Shown: piece by piece, positions 23,301-34,439 of the stretch | Layout: every line of letters starts with the position of its first letter | Position numbering within the stretch: position 1 is the first letter of the stretch | Assembly (NCBI GenBank): GCA_013399695.1 | Contig: VXAU01002079.1 | Coordinates: forward strand, 186,689-250,688 | Origin: Formicarius rufipectus | Lineage: Eukaryota > Chordata > Aves > Passeriformes > Formicariidae | DNA: 64,000 bases | Direction: 5' to 3' | The notes under the pieces: generated by a model | What the model saw: only the letters and a program-made list of their open reading frames with translations | What the model was told of the DNA's origin: nothing | The model's database searches: none | Translations under genes and position numbers: made by a program

Positions 23301-24376
23301 GGTGACAGGGCAGAAAGGCAAGCGTGGAGCCCAGGTCATCCCCCCTCCCCGGGGGTGAGGCCAGCTCAGGAGGGGAGCAGCCCTAAGCACTGAGCGTGTC
23401 ACGGGGAGCTGCAGGAGAGCACGGAGTGTTTGGCAGGGCCAGGACAGGAGGACTCACCAGAGATGATGCCAATGGTGACATACATGTCCACGACAGTGCG
23501 GGCGAAGGAGGCGATGACCATGCCAGTGCTGATGAGCAGCCCCCCGGCCATCACCACCAAGCGGTGACCGAAGCGGTTGCTGAGGACCGTCGACAGAGGA
23601 GCTGGAGAGGGAGAGAGCCAGGGTCAACACCCAACTCAAGCAGCTTCACCAGCCACCATCTCCTTCAGAGGTTCTTCTCATACTCCTGACCAGGCCCCCT
23701 GGTGTGCCCACCACCCTCGGAGCGCTGCACAGCTCATGGCACTTCGGGCATGCTAAAAAATCACCACAAGAGACTTAAAAACGAGTGCGTGGGAGCCCGG
23801 AGCAAACCTGCAGCTACACCCCCAGGCACCAGCAGAGCTCAGCAAGGCTCCAGTTGTTTCTAATTCTTTCCACTGCAGAGTTTGGTTTCAAAACTCTGGG
23901 TTTTGCCCCCTGAACAGCTGGACCAAGCCCAGCGACATGGACCATGTCCCTGCACCATGCACGGACACGAGTCAGGGCTCAAAGGGTGAGAGTGACATTT
24001 CTTAGCATTTCAGGAGCATGCTGAGCTTTATGGCTGTTATTTAATTTACAATGGAGCCATTAGAGACACGAAAGTCACAGGTGCCAGGTCCTTGTTTGCT
24101 GAGCCAGCAGCGCAGCTGCCCCTTGCACCTGCACCTCTTACCTGTGAAGGTCTGTACAAACACACATATGGATATTATCCAGGATATCCTGCTGTTGGTT
24201 TCGTCAAAGCTTTCCATCAGGTCATTGAAGAAGACTCCAAATGATTTTATGATGCCGTATGTCAGGGCTTCCACAACAAAGAATGCAAAAGCAACTGTCC
24301 AGCCCCATCCTCCGTCAGGCACTTTAGTATAAACATTTGCAGAGGTGCACGGCATTTTTACAGCTTTGACCGTCAT
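20096..24376 (-). CDS. SLC16A6: Monocarboxylate transporter 7 (SLC16A6), complete gene, 5 coding exons
   Basis: Member 6 of the SLC16 family, a twelve-helix major-facilitator transporter of the plasma membrane. Studies in other vertebrates link it to ketone-body and taurine transport. The spliced CDS is complement(20096-20361, 20972-21790, 22632-22760, 23458-23601, 24142-24376), 1593 nt, 530 aa (human protein about 523 aa). All junctions are GT-AG and every intron is phase 1. The family signature DGGWGW is at residues 21-26, a second signature, YFDKRRSLVTAVAS, follows helix 4, and a long polar cytoplasmic loop containing SIDSGVEITTSP joins helices 6 and 7. The start ATG (24374-24376) lies 7 nt after a splice acceptor, so at least one 5' non-coding exon lies upstream. 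The C-terminal tail carries a His5 and Gln-rich expansion. Identity is firm because the translated exons align along their whole length with vertebrate SLC16A6. Confidence 0.97.
20207..20245. repeat. Coding triplet microsatellite (CTG)n(GTG)n
   Basis: Thirteen triplets on the plus strand: five CTG, one CCG, two CTG and five GTG. On the minus strand they encode His5-Gln2-Arg-Gln5 in the SLC16A6 C-terminal tail. The human tail has only a short His run at this point, so the tract is probably lineage-variable. Confidence 0.9.
20972..21790 (-). CDS. SLC16A6: SLC16A6 coding exon 4 (largest)
   Basis: 819 nt between CCCTCAG and GTAACT splice sites. It encodes helices 6 to 11 and the central loop. 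Conserved stretches include LKEQIGWRYSLL, MLENE, SIDSGVE, FGLFATLGFFAPSLYIIPL and [20 protein letters not shown]. It ends in GPPIA plus the first base of a Gly codon. Confidence 0.97.
22632..22760 (-). CDS. SLC16A6: SLC16A6 coding exon 3
   Basis: 129 nt, acceptor TTCACAG, donor GTACGG. It encodes LGYCLSFLPTVTILSQYF, the DKRR motif and STGECFAVFSFAP. The DKRR-containing stretch is the second MCT signature region. Confidence 0.96.
23458..23601 (-). CDS. SLC16A6: SLC16A6 coding exon 2
   Basis: 144 nt, acceptor CCTCTCCAG, donor GTGAGT. It encodes PLSTVLSNRFGHRLVVMAGG, then LLISTGMVIASF and YVTIGIISG, that is helices 2 to 4. The correct frame is not the longest open frame at this position, so simple ORF listing misses it. 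Confidence 0.95.
24142..24376 (-). CDS. SLC16A6: SLC16A6 coding exon 1 (initiator)
   Basis: 235 coding nt with donor GTAAGA. Starts MTVKAVKMPCTSANVY, followed by the DGGWGW signature and YGIIKSFGVFFNDLMESF. The exon begins about 24383 after a CTGCAG acceptor. Met1 aligns with the usual vertebrate start; Met8 is a weaker alternative. Confidence 0.95.
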
Positions 24377-25103
24377 TTTGGATCTGCAGAAGAGGAGAGA
24401 GGGAGCCAGGCGTCAGTTTAAGCTGAATTTTGCTGGAGGAGGCACAGCCTGGGGGCTGTAGCGCTCCCCAAGGCACTGCGAGCTGGTCCCTGTGCTGCCA
24501 AGCAGTTGGGCTGGCACATCTGGCACCACACGGGTCCTTCCCTCTGCTGCCCTGTGAGCCCAGGACCAGAAAACCTCAGCTCAGCACCCGGGCAAGCCGT
24601 TCCCAGCAGCCCAGCCTGGGAGCTGTCATCCGCCTGTCTCTGCATGGGGGTGGGTGGATGCAGTTCGTGAAGGATCCACCGCAGAGCCCAGTGCGGGCTG
24701 GTGGAGCTGCAGGAACCCCCGGGGCACCCGCCCTGGGACACCTCAGTGATACCCCTTTGCCCCAGGATCAGTCAAGGACAGAACCCACTGACACACGGCG
24801 TGGTGTCCAGAATCCCACCACCGCTGACTCCGGGACGGCAGTAACTCCAGGGACCCCCAGAATGGCAGCTCAGGGCTGCCCACACCTCAGAACAGGGGGT
24901 GGGGACACCCTCTGTTGCCACCAGCTCCCCTGCAGCCCTTGGGGTCACTTAAACCCTCCTGAGCAGCGGGGATGGGGGGCTTAGGGCTGCTGGGGGGCTG
25001 GAGGGAATCACCCCATAAGACACGGGGGTCTCTTCAGCCCTGCTCTGTGTTACCCACAGGTAGCTTTTGTCCCTAACGCTGCCACATGAGTGGAGAGTGC
25101 CAG

Positions 25104-25330
25104 GGTCACAGTGCCCAGGTCACCACCACACCTGCACAGGGCAGGGACAGTGCCAGGGTCACAGTCCTGGGGTCACTGCCACACCTGCACAGGGGGACAC
25201 AGCACCAGGGGGTCACTGCCACACCTGTGCAAGGGGACATCGCTTCAGGGGGGTCACTGCCACACCTGTGCAAGGGGACATCGCTTCAGGGGGGTCACTG
25301 CCACACCTGCACGGGGCGGGTGGACAGCAC
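25104..25330. repeat. Tandem repeat, 41-bp unit, about 5 copies
   Basis: Units start GGTCACTGCCACACCTG and end near GACATCGCTTCAGGG. The starts of the three best copies (GTCACTG at 25212, 25253 and 25294) are exactly 41 bp apart, and older copies to the left are more divergent. Confidence 0.9.
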
Positions 25331-25494
25331 CAGGGTCAAGCCCCGGCGCTGGCTCCCTGCAGCCACCCCTGGGGAGGGCACGGAGGCTGCGGGTGTCCCT
25401 GCTGGGGGGACACGGATGTCCCACCCAGGGGACTGCGGGTGTCCCTCCCGAAGGGCTGATGCGGGTGCCCCTCCCGAGGTGGGGGGGATGCCGG

Positions 25495-25680
25495 TGACCC
25501 TCCCCAGGAGGAGCTGTGAATGTCCCTCCTGGGGGGATGCGGGTGTCCCTCCCCAGGAGGAGCTGTGAATGTCCCTCCCGGGGGGATGAGGGTGTCCCTC
25601 CCGAGGAGGAGCTGTGAATGTCCCTCCCGGGGGGATGCGGGTGTCCCTCCTGGGGGGATGCGGGTGTCCCTCCCGGGAGC
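25495..25680. repeat. Tandem repeat, ~49-bp unit, 3-4 copies
   Basis: The unit contains AGCTGTGAATGTCCCTCC, a G6 run, then ATGCGGGTGTCCCTCC and GAGGAG. Copies of AGCTGTGAATG start near 25511, 25560 and 25609. Related, more degenerate units extend left to about 25385. The array directly adjoins the CpG-rich block. Confidence 0.85.
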
Positions 25681-26270
25681 TGCCCCCGCGTGTCCCGGGC
25701 ACGGCGCGGACCTGCGGCTCGGTGCGGCTTCTCCCCCCGCGCCGGCGGCCCCGGCAGCCACCAGGCATTTCCCTCCTCCATTTTCTGCTCAGCTCCTCGG
25801 CACCGGCGCACGGAGCCCGAGCCGCTCCGGCCACGCCGTCCCGGCCCCCGCCCCGGCAACTTCTCTCGGCCGAACAGGCGAGTGCGCGACACCCGCGCCC
25901 AGCGGGGCCCCGCGGGAGTTCGGCCGGGGTGGGAGCCCACGCCAGGGGTCCCCGAGAGGGGCAGGGGGGTTCCCCGCAGCCCGCAGAGCCCGCTGCGGTG
26001 CTGCATGGCGGGTGCGCGGCTCCCGTGGGATCCTTCCTCGCAGGGATGGAGCGAGGCGTGGGCTCCTGCATCCCTGCGGTGATGCCCGCGCCGCGCTCCG
26101 CTGCAGCCCCGCGCAGGGAGAGGGGCACGGGAGGGACCCCCGGCGCCCGCCCGAAGTTTGTGGGAAGTGCCTGGAGACCCCCGAGAAGGGGGGACGGGGC
26201 TGCCATGGATTCCTGTGTCACTGCACGAGGGACGGCGGGGAGAGCGGGTTCGGGAGGAAGCACGCTTAGG
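25681..26270. promoter_or_regulatory. SLC16A6: CpG-rich island, probable SLC16A6 promoter region
   Basis: About 600 bp with very high GC and abundant CpG (for example CGGGCACGGCGCGGAC and GCGCCGGCGGCCCCGG), unlike the CpG-poor DNA around it. It lies 1.3-1.9 kb upstream of the SLC16A6 start codon, on the correct side for a minus-strand promoter, and ends in an A-rich run and a sequencing gap. No TATA box or first exon was identified. It might serve a divergent transcript as well. Confidence 0.5.
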
Positions 26271-26297
26271 GAAAAAAAAAAAAGGAAAAAAAAGAAA

Positions 26298-27181
26298 NNN
26301 NNNNNNNNNNNNNNNNNNNNNNNNNNNNNNNNNNNNNNNNNNNNNNNNNNNNNNNNNNNNNNNNNNNNNNNNNNNNNNNNNNNNNNNNNNNNNNNNNNNN
26401 NNNNNNNNNNNNNNNNNNNNNNNNNNNNNNNNNNNNNNNNNNNNNNNNNNNNNNNNNNNNNNNNNNNNNNNNNNNNNNNNNNNNNNNNNNNNNNNNNNNN
26501 NNNNNNNNNNNNNNNNNNNNNNNNNNNNNNNNNNNNNNNNNNNNNNNNNNNNNNNNNNNNNNNNNNNNNNNNNNNNNNNNNNNNNNNNNNNNNNNNNNNN
26601 NNNNNNNNNNNNNNNNNNNNNNNNNNNNNNNNNNNNNNNNNNNNNNNNNNNNNNNNNNNNNNNNNNNNNNNNNNNNNNNNNNNNNNNNNNNNNNNNNNNN
26701 NNNNNNNNNNNNNNNNNNNNNNNNNNNNNNNNNNNNNNNNNNNNNNNNNNNNNNNNNNNNNNNNNNNNNNNNNNNNNNNNNNNNNNNNNNNNNNNNNNNN
26801 NNNNNNNNNNNNNNNNNNNNNNNNNNNNNNNNNNNNNNNNNNNNNNNNNNNNNNNNNNNNNNNNNNNNNNNNNNNNNNNNNNNNNNNNNNNNNNNNNNNN
26901 NNNNNNNNNNNNNNNNNNNNNNNNNNNNNNNNNNNNNNNNNNNNNNNNNNNNNNNNNNNNNNNNNNNNNNNNNNNNNNNNNNNNNNNNNNNNNNNNNNNN
27001 NNNNNNNNNNNNNNNNNNNNNNNNNNNNNNNNNNNNNNNNNNNNNNNNNNNNNNNNNNNNNNNNNNNNNNNNNNNNNNNNNNNNNNNNNNNNNNNNNNNN
27101 NNNNNNNNNNNNNNNNNNNNNNNNNNNNNNNNNNNNNNNNNNNNNNNNNNNNNNNNNNNNNNNNNNNNNNNNNNNNNNNNN
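26298..27181. other. Assembly gap (884 N)
   Basis: Run of N bordered by an A/G-rich tract on the left and GC-rich sequence on the right. It interrupts the CpG-rich block, a common failure for avian GC-rich promoters. Any first exon of SLC16A6 could be hidden here. Confidence 0.99.
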
Positions 27182-27280
27182 GATGCGGGTGGGATGGGAG
27201 CGGCTGGAGCACATGTAGAAGCCCCCCCCGTGCTCTTGAGGATGCCAGAGTGTCCTTGTCCCCTCTGTGCTCCAGAGCGT

Positions 27281-27806
27281 GGTGCGTTTTTAGGGGAACA
27301 CATGTCCCTTAGTTGCGTTTTCAGGGGAAACGTCTCCTTTCATTGTGTTTTTAGGGAAAACATCTCCTTTTGTTGCATTTTTAGGGAAAAGCGTCTCCCT
27401 TGGTTGAATTTGTAAGGGAAACCACCTTGGTTAGTTGTGTTTTTAGGGAAAAAACCATCTCCCTGGGTTGAATTTTTACGGAAAATGGTCTCTGTTAGTT
27501 GTGTGCTTAGGAGAAAACATGTCCTTTAGTTGCAGTTTTTAGGAGAAACCATCTCCTCAAGTTGTATTTTTAGGGAAAAACATGTTCTTTAGTTGCTTTT
27601 TTAAGGGAAACCATCTCCTTTGGTTGCATTTTTAGGAGAGAACATCTCCCTGAGTTGTACTTTTAGGGAAAATCATCTCCCTTCCTTGAATTTTTAGGGG
27701 AAACGTCTCCCTTAGTTGAATTTTTAGGGGAAACATGTCCCTCAGTTGCATTTTTGGGTGAAAACATCTCCGTTGGTTGAGTTTTTAGGGGAAAACATCC
27801 CTCATG
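27281..27806. repeat. Degenerate minisatellite, ~31-bp unit, about 17 copies
   Basis: Successive units of 30-33 bp of the form TTGNATTTTTAGGGGAAAC followed by ATCTCCCTTAG. About seventeen copies can be counted, each differing at several sites. Most contain the hexamer TTAGGG once per unit. It lies 100 bp right of the second gap, in the SLC16A6-ARSG intergenic interval. Confidence 0.92.
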
Positions 27807-27909
27807 TAGGGAGCTTAAAGAGTAGGGATTTGTGAGTCAAACTGGAAGCAGGCAAGACCGACTCACCACCTGCATGGATGGGGGGGATGGGAGCAGAGGT
27901 TCAGTCATC

Positions 27910-28120
27910 ACAGAATCATGTAATATCCTCAGTTGCAAGGGTCTGGCAAGGTTCATGGAATCCAATTCCTGGCCTGCCCAGGACACCCTAATAATCCCAC
28001 CCTGAGAGGATCATCCAAAGGCTCCTGGAGCTCTGGTGCTGTGCCCACTGCCCTGGGGAGCCTGGTCACTGCCCACCACCCTCTGGGGGAAGGACCTTCT
28101 CCTGACATCCAGCCTGACAT
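27910..28120 (-). mobile_element. CR1 LINE fragment (3' end), minus orientation
   Basis: Plus-strand text runs 'cacagaatcatgtaatatcc', 'gaggatcatccaaagg', 'ccctggggagcctggtcact' and 'ccctctgggggaaggacct', the reverse complement of the CR1 3' end. Same subfamily as the copies at 5960 and 10297. Confidence 0.85.
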
Positions 28121-31100
28121 CTGGCATGGGGAGCACAGGGCAGAGTTTCTTCCTGTGCCCAGCAGTGCTTTGCAAAGAGAGATGGAACTAAAGCAATGAG
28201 TGCTTAAGGCTTTCCCCTAAATTTCCTTGAAATCAGTAAAAAAGAGGAAAAACCTGAGAGCAACCTTGGCTCACTGTGCCACAGCCACAGCTGCCACTGT
28301 GTCCCAGTACTGCCCACCAGGCACTGAGTGCAGGCAGATGCTGTCAGGAGGTTTTGGAGTCTTGCACCATTCCTTGGGGCTTTTGAGCCAGTGACTTTTG
28401 CTTGAAGGGAATAGCAGAGGGTTTAGAGTGGGATGGTGACCAGAGCTCTCCTCACCTGCCCTCCAGGGGTGTGCCCTCCATGCTGGCCCAGGACCCCACC
28501 ACAGTTTGCTGGGTTAATGTGGAACCCGATGATCCTGGTTCACTCCCCTGGAAAAAGTAGTCAGGTTAAAATGTCCTTTCAGTACAAGGGTTGCTGTGTT
28601 TGCTTTGGCCAGAGTCCCTTCTCCTGCTTTTCCCTTCTTTTGTCACAATGGGGTGGCTAGTGGGGTCACAGAGCAAAGGGCAGTGGGGGCAAAGTTCTGC
28701 AAATTCCCCAAAATGAGGCAAATTAGCTGCTGCTTTCATTAGGGAACTTGGGGAAATCTGCTGCTTTCTCATGGCAGTGCTAGTCCAAGAGCCACTGTCA
28801 AGTGCTAGTGCTCACAGGGATGTTCCAGCAGCTTCAGTCCTCTCAGTCCCATCCCAAACAGGCTGAAATCCATCTGAAATCCAGATGCTCAGGCATGAGA
28901 CTGTGCCCTGTGCATCCTTGGGAGCCTCGTAGCACCCTGTCCCACGGGAAAACCCCTTCTCCCAGGGGAAGCTGAGGTTCCCCTGAGGTGGTTGCCCTTT
29001 ACCCATACCCTGCCTTTCAGGGTAACAGATAAAGGGTGACCACCCCTCTGGCCTGGTAGAGATATCCCGTTATCCAGGCTTTTTCTTGGGAATGGGTCAC
29101 CCTCCCCGTGCTGAAATTCTTCCTGGCAGCGACAACGCAAGTGGTTATGGGGCAACAGAAGAGGTTTGTGCCTCCAGGGGAGAATAAGAATGCAAATATC
29201 TTTGGCATGAAAAACCCCAAGCTATTTACTCCTTGGTATTTCTTGTCAGTACTTTGCATCTGTCTCTGCCTCACCTCCTCATTCCTTTCCTCTGGGCCTT
29301 CCAAGAGCAATAAGGCTTTGGGGAGCCAGTCGGGAACCCTGGGTGGGGAATGGGCATGGGGGCTCCAGACTCTCCAGCCCAGGGCTTCTCATCTCTGCTC
29401 TAAAATCCTTCTTCCCCCATGTTGTTTGCCCACTTTGGAGGGATTTCCCTACTGCTTGGCTTGGCTGTGTCCTGCCAGGATTCTTTGCCCCAGCACACCT
29501 CTCGTGGGTCCGTCCCGTGCCTGGCAGCGCTTGCACCAGGGAGGTGTTTCTCCATCATCCTGGGCACTGCTGCAGCCCCGGCTGCGTGGCTGGTGTTGGA
29601 GAGCTCTGTAATCCCCCGGGAAGCAGAGCAAGCATCCTGTCAGTGGGCATAAATCAGCTGGGAGCTGGCAAACAGGGTGGGCTGGGGTGGGCTGGGGAGC
29701 GCGGGATGGCTCCGGGACTTGCAGCTCCTTTATTCTGCGGGGGTTTGCCCAGCCCTGCTCGGCATGGGAAGTGTTTTCTCTGAAAGACCCAGCAGTGAGA
29801 TGGGTGAAAAACATTCTCCTGTCCCGGGAGCTGGCAGAAATCCTGGTAAATCTGCAGAAGTATGTTTTTGTCGGCGCTGCTTATTCTGTTAGGGGAACTA
29901 GTGTAAACTATTCCAGTAGAAAACCTTTTCCTGGAATAAAGTCCTGACTGTGTTCGGAGCATTGTCAGGACAGTTGTACCAGGAATGGAGCTTAGCTGGT
30001 AAACACTTTGGGACAGAGGAGGCCCGACAGGGCAGACACAGAGCTCCTGTACCCTCTGTCCCATGGATAAACCCCTCACAGCGCCTGCTGCTTTTCTCTG
30101 TTCTTGAATCAAACATAAAATCTGTGTAAGCTTAATTTACAAAGAAAACACAGATTTGTTTGTTTGTTTGTTTGTTTGTTTGTTTTTCCCCCTTGAAAGC
30201 CTCTCTGTCCCTCTCTGTCCATGCCCTCCAGGCTGTGGCTGGGCATTCCCGGTGGGGTCAAGGTCAGAGCCAGGAGCCACACCGTGGAAACACCTCCTCA
30301 TCCTGCATCACTTTGGAGCCATGGGGTCAGCACACAGCTTGAGCTCTCACTTCTGTTCACCTGCCTCAGTTTCCCTGACCCTGGTTGGCACAGGGGGCGA
30401 TGCTGGCAGCCCCTGGAGTGGTCCTGGAAAACATCAGGTGCCCGCTCTGGTTTGAATTTCTCATGCCCTGCTGTGTCCTTCTCTCCCTGCTCCTTGCAGC
30501 CAGGATGGAGGTGCCTGCTGAGGCTTTTAGCAGGAGAGCAGGGCCATCGGTGTGGGTTTGGGCAGGAGATCAGAGCTGTGACACCCCGGGTGGGTGGTGA
30601 GCCCCAGGTGCCAGCGGGGGACTGCACAGCTGGACATGCTTCAAAGGGCATCAGGTTTTTCTGGGCTCCAGCCCCTGCTTTGCTCTCCAGGCAGGCGTGA
30701 AAATGCGAAAGAATGTGAAAAATGTGAAAATGATCTTGCTGGCCCCAAGATTTGTAAACTTTCTGGGTAATGTGTAATAAATATGACAGATCCTGCCAGC
30801 GCTGGGCGGGTGACAGCGGCCACTCCGCAGTGGTACCACCGGCAGTGACATCCCAGAGAGGCATCTCCCCTCCTGTGCCTCGGAGCCAGCCCCAGGGTGT
30901 CCTGGCTGAAGAGGATTTAGGACTTTTCTAAACTGGTTTCTCTGGTTTGGACTTATCCGAGTTTCTGTGAACCGCCTTGCCTGGCTTGCAAAATGCACTT
31001 TATTTATTTGTTTAGTCCTCCCCCCGCCAGTACAAAGTGCATGCTGTGACGCCCAGGAGCACCCTGTCCACTCGGAGCAGTGCCCAGCACGCTGCTAGCA

Positions 31101-33400
31101 CCACTTATCCCGAGGTCTTGGATCCTTGGAGTGATTCCTCCCAGGTGGCTCATCCAGCTATAACCACCTGTGCAGTATTTCCTGCTTGGCACAAGGTGAG
31201 GTGCTGCCACAGCCATGTTCCCACGACCAGAATCGGCCTGGGGGAATCTCTTCTGAGTAATTTTTTATTTTTCTGCATAAATAGCTAAAGGTTCAGTTCT
31301 GGGCAGGTGTGGCTGGAGCAAAGCCGGAGGGGAACAGAGATGCTGCTGGTCCTGGTGCAGTGGTGAACGTGGGCTGGGGCTGATCCCAGGGAGGGTCCTG
31401 CATCTGCCTGGGCACCAGGGGACTGCAGAGCACAGGGGCAGAGCTGGCACAGCCCGGACTCATCTGGGAATTCAGACTGAAAAGGGCTGGAGAGGAGCCC
31501 CTGCCAAGGGGTCAGAGCAGAGAGCCATGGAGTTGGTGGCCTCATGCCCTGCTGGGCTGGGGATGTGGTCTGGATGTGGATGGTTCCACCTCTCCTTCAA
31601 ACGGCCTCTGAGCATCAGGGATCAAGAAGTTGTGTCTGATGCTAATGCATAAATTTCAGCCCTGGATGACTTTCCCTGTAATTTGGGGAGAAGAGACTGT
31701 CCTTTGAAAATGGTTTGGATTGTTTTTGTTAGCCGTGTCATCCTGGCATCCCTCCCAAAGTAAATGAAAAGGGCAGAGGTTTGTGGGTGAGCAGTGGTTG
31801 GGCTCCCTTGGGGTTTGCTCAGTTTTTCCAGGTGGCTGCAGGTGCAGCTGGGGGGTCCTTGGTGCATGATGTGGGGTGCAGGGTCCCCCCCCCCATCGAT
31901 GGGATGGGGTCCAGGATGGTGCTGCATGGAGGATGCTTTGAGAGGCTGGGGATGGTGCAGAGACCACTCTCAGCCTGGTGAAGGAACTGAGAGCTGCTGG
32001 GTGCCAGTGAAGATACTGGAGGGAAGGATTATGTGCTGTGGATTCCTGCATCACCCACCTTAGGGGGTCAACTGAACTTTGTTGCTTTATTTTTATCCCA
32101 TGGAGAGCCCAGCCCCAGCCAGGAGACTGGGATGGGGCTGGGCTCACCTGGCCGTGCCCAGGTGAGTCCACACAGTTCCTATGACATTGGTGGCTCAATT
32201 CTGTGCTGTCCCTGGCCCAGCTGGGCTCAGCCCCTGTGTGTGGGGTTTTGGACCAAAGCAGACCTGCTCCTTTCAGGTGCAGAAAGCACTTTCTGTGAAG
32301 AAATCCCTGTGACATTCCAAGGAAATTACAAAGGGAATGGTTTTTTGAAAACAAATGTGATTTAGCTACCACCAGACATGTCCAGATACCTGATGTCTCT
32401 TTTTGGAGCATGAGGGCCAAGCTGTGGGGTTGCAGGAGGGTGCAGCCTCTCCCACAGCTCAGCCCCCTTCCGTGGCCCAATCTCCCAGCCCCCCACATCC
32501 CACCCCCATTAGTTAATGTACCAACAGCATCCAGGCTTTATAAATTAGCACTGTGAGCTATGAATTATGAATGGAATCACATCCTTGATCACTTCAGTGC
32601 CACGCTGACAACCCTGGAGCTGCTGCTCTGAGTGCCAGCCCAAAGCTTTTAAAGATGTGAACAGCAAACCCTGGGAATGATTTGCTTTGTGAGCTACAAA
32701 CCTCTCGGCCTACAGATGGGGCTCATCATAGTCCCTCTCCTGCCTCCTCCTGTTGCCTTCTCCTCTTGTGTTTCCCACCACTGCCTCCTCTACTTGCCTC
32801 CACCATTTGTCTCAATGGATGTTGTCCTGCTTGGCTGTGTTGACCATCCCATGGGAGCTCCATCCTCTGCGGCAGGTTCCTTTCCCAAGGTTGCTGGTGC
32901 CAACTGGGGACAGCTGCTGCAGTGCTGGCCCCAGCTGCATCCTGGTTGTCCCCAGCCCAGGCACAGGTCCCCACACCATTCCCGTGGCTGGTGCTGAGCT
33001 CCTGGCACGGGACTTGGTGGGGTTTTGACAGATCTCTGCAACTTCATCTTCCTTTGTCCATAACTTCGTGTTCAAGAGGTCGTATTCCACAGCTCCATCT
33101 CTGCCATTGGTTTCTGGGGGGTTTATTCTCAAACTCCTCCACCACTGGCGGCCAAATCCTGCCCTAAGCAGCCAGATGTGCTTAATCCTGTAAGCCTGGG
33201 TATTCCTGGGTTTGTTGCCTTCTAGGTTTGCCTGGATTCCTGCATCCCTGCCTCTGCCAGCTGGGCTGCACTGCCTGCTCGGGTGCACTGGCAGCAGTGG
33301 GGAAGCAGGAGCAGAACTGAGTTTAGAAAATGGGCTTCAGACACTTGTCAGTTGTCACAGATGAAGGCAATGCCCTGCAGGTCCCCCTCCGTGGTGCTGT
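28121..33400. other. Intergenic interval between SLC16A6 and ARSG, no gene recognised
   Basis: No conserved exon was recognised on either strand. The only clear structure is a (TTTG)n microsatellite at 30154-30185. Open frames up to 280 codons (minus strand 31656-32498) have no recognisable domain and low-complexity composition. Confidence 0.5.
30154..30185. repeat. (TTTG)n microsatellite
   Basis: About eight uninterrupted TTTG units on the plus strand. Confidence 0.95.
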
Positions 33401-34242
33401 GCACCCCGCCGTGCTCAGCAGACAGCCCTTGGCGAGAGGGGAGGAGGGAGCAGCGCTGCTCCCCGGGACGGCAGGAGCACGGGAAACCATCGCAGCCGGA
33501 GCGGAGGCTGCGGGGAAGGGGCGCTCCTCATTCCCAGCCCTTTCCAGCTGAGCCATCGTGAGCCAGGCAGCAAAAACAAACAAAAAAAAAGGACAACTTG
33601 AAAGGCAAAGCCTCGGCGCGGGGGGAAGGCGTTCTGCCCCGGGCTGGGGCGCAGAGGCACTGACTGCGCCCGGTTTCTCTTGCACAGGGGATGCTGTAGC
33701 CGTGTGAAGGAGGTGAAGGATGGGCTGACACAGCCCCGGCAGTCACTTCTCCACCTGAAGCCCAGTCCGAGGGGCTCACTCTGCAGGGAAGGAGCCGTCT
33801 GTTGGACACAAACATCCTCCCCCCCCGGCCGCGGTGAGGGAAGAGCAGCCGCCGCCGCAGATCGAGCCGCTCCTGAAGGGGAAAATACCGCTTCGGTTTG
33901 GTGTCTAATTAGATATTTACCAGGAAGGAAGGAAAGATATAAATAGGGTGACAGTGACTTCAAAGGGTGTTTTTGACTTCCAAGAATAACACCTTTGCTG
34001 GCGCCGATTTCGGGAACATCAGCCGTGCCTGGGTGTGAAAGACGGAGGAGGTGTTGCAGCTCGGTCGGCAGCCAAGGGAGCAAACCCAGACCCCCGTCCC
34101 GGCCCCACAGCCCCAGCCGAGGAGAAGACACTGCCATCGCTGCAAGGGCCTGTGGAGAGCTCAACTGCACCCACAGGGACACAGGGCAGGGAGTCTGGGG
34201 GCGACGAAGCCGCAGTGTGGGTGGGAGGGGGCGTGTGGCACC
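33400..34242 (+). promoter_or_regulatory. ARSG: GC-rich ARSG 5' flank, probable promoter and 5' UTR
   Basis: GC-rich with scattered CpG clusters (for example near 33600-33640, 33820-33875 and 34080-34130) immediately upstream of the ARSG start codon. A donor-like CCGCG/GTGAGG at about 33833-33836 and an acceptor-like CCACAGCCCCAG near 34110 suggest a 5' UTR intron, but this is only suggestive. No TATA box was seen. Confidence 0.35.
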
Positions 34243-34439
34243 ATGGGGACCCGCTCCCCGCGGGCAGGGCTGGTGCTCGCCGTGGTGCTGGTGGGACTCT
34301 GGGCGCCCCGTGTGGCACCTGGGCAGCCCAACTTCATCGTCATCCTGGCGGATGATGTGGGCTGGGGGGACCTCGGGGCCAACTGGGCAGAGACGAAGGA
34401 GACCCCGCATTTGGATCAGTTGGCTGCCGAAGGGACGAG
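34243..34439 (+). CDS. ARSG: ARSG coding exon 1
   Basis: 197 nt. Starts MGTRSPRAG, then a hydrophobic signal sequence (LVLAVVLVGLWA) and the mature N terminus QPNFIVILADDVGWGDLG, where the two Asp are calcium ligands of sulfatases. Donor GTAATG, phase 2. Confidence 0.95.

Larger units (their letters stand above)
24384..25680. other. SLC16A6 5' flank / first intron, repeat-rich
   Basis: Non-coding, GC-rich. Holds two tandem arrays (25104-25330 and 25495-25680) before the CpG-rich block. An upstream non-coding exon of SLC16A6 is implied by the acceptor before its start codon but I could not place it. Confidence 0.5.

Noticed and set aside
25254..27312. Long open frames (up to 652 codons) through the second gap
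   Set aside because: They exist only because Ns contain no stops; flanks are tandem repeats and CpG-rich promoter-like DNA.
31656..32498. 280-codon minus-strand open frame between SLC16A6 and ARSG
   Set aside because: Low-complexity composition, no conserved motif, no promoter or poly(A) signal that fits.
33415..34410. 331-codon minus-strand open frame
   Set aside because: It is antisense to the ARSG 5' region and exon 1 in GC-rich DNA and has no recognisable domain.
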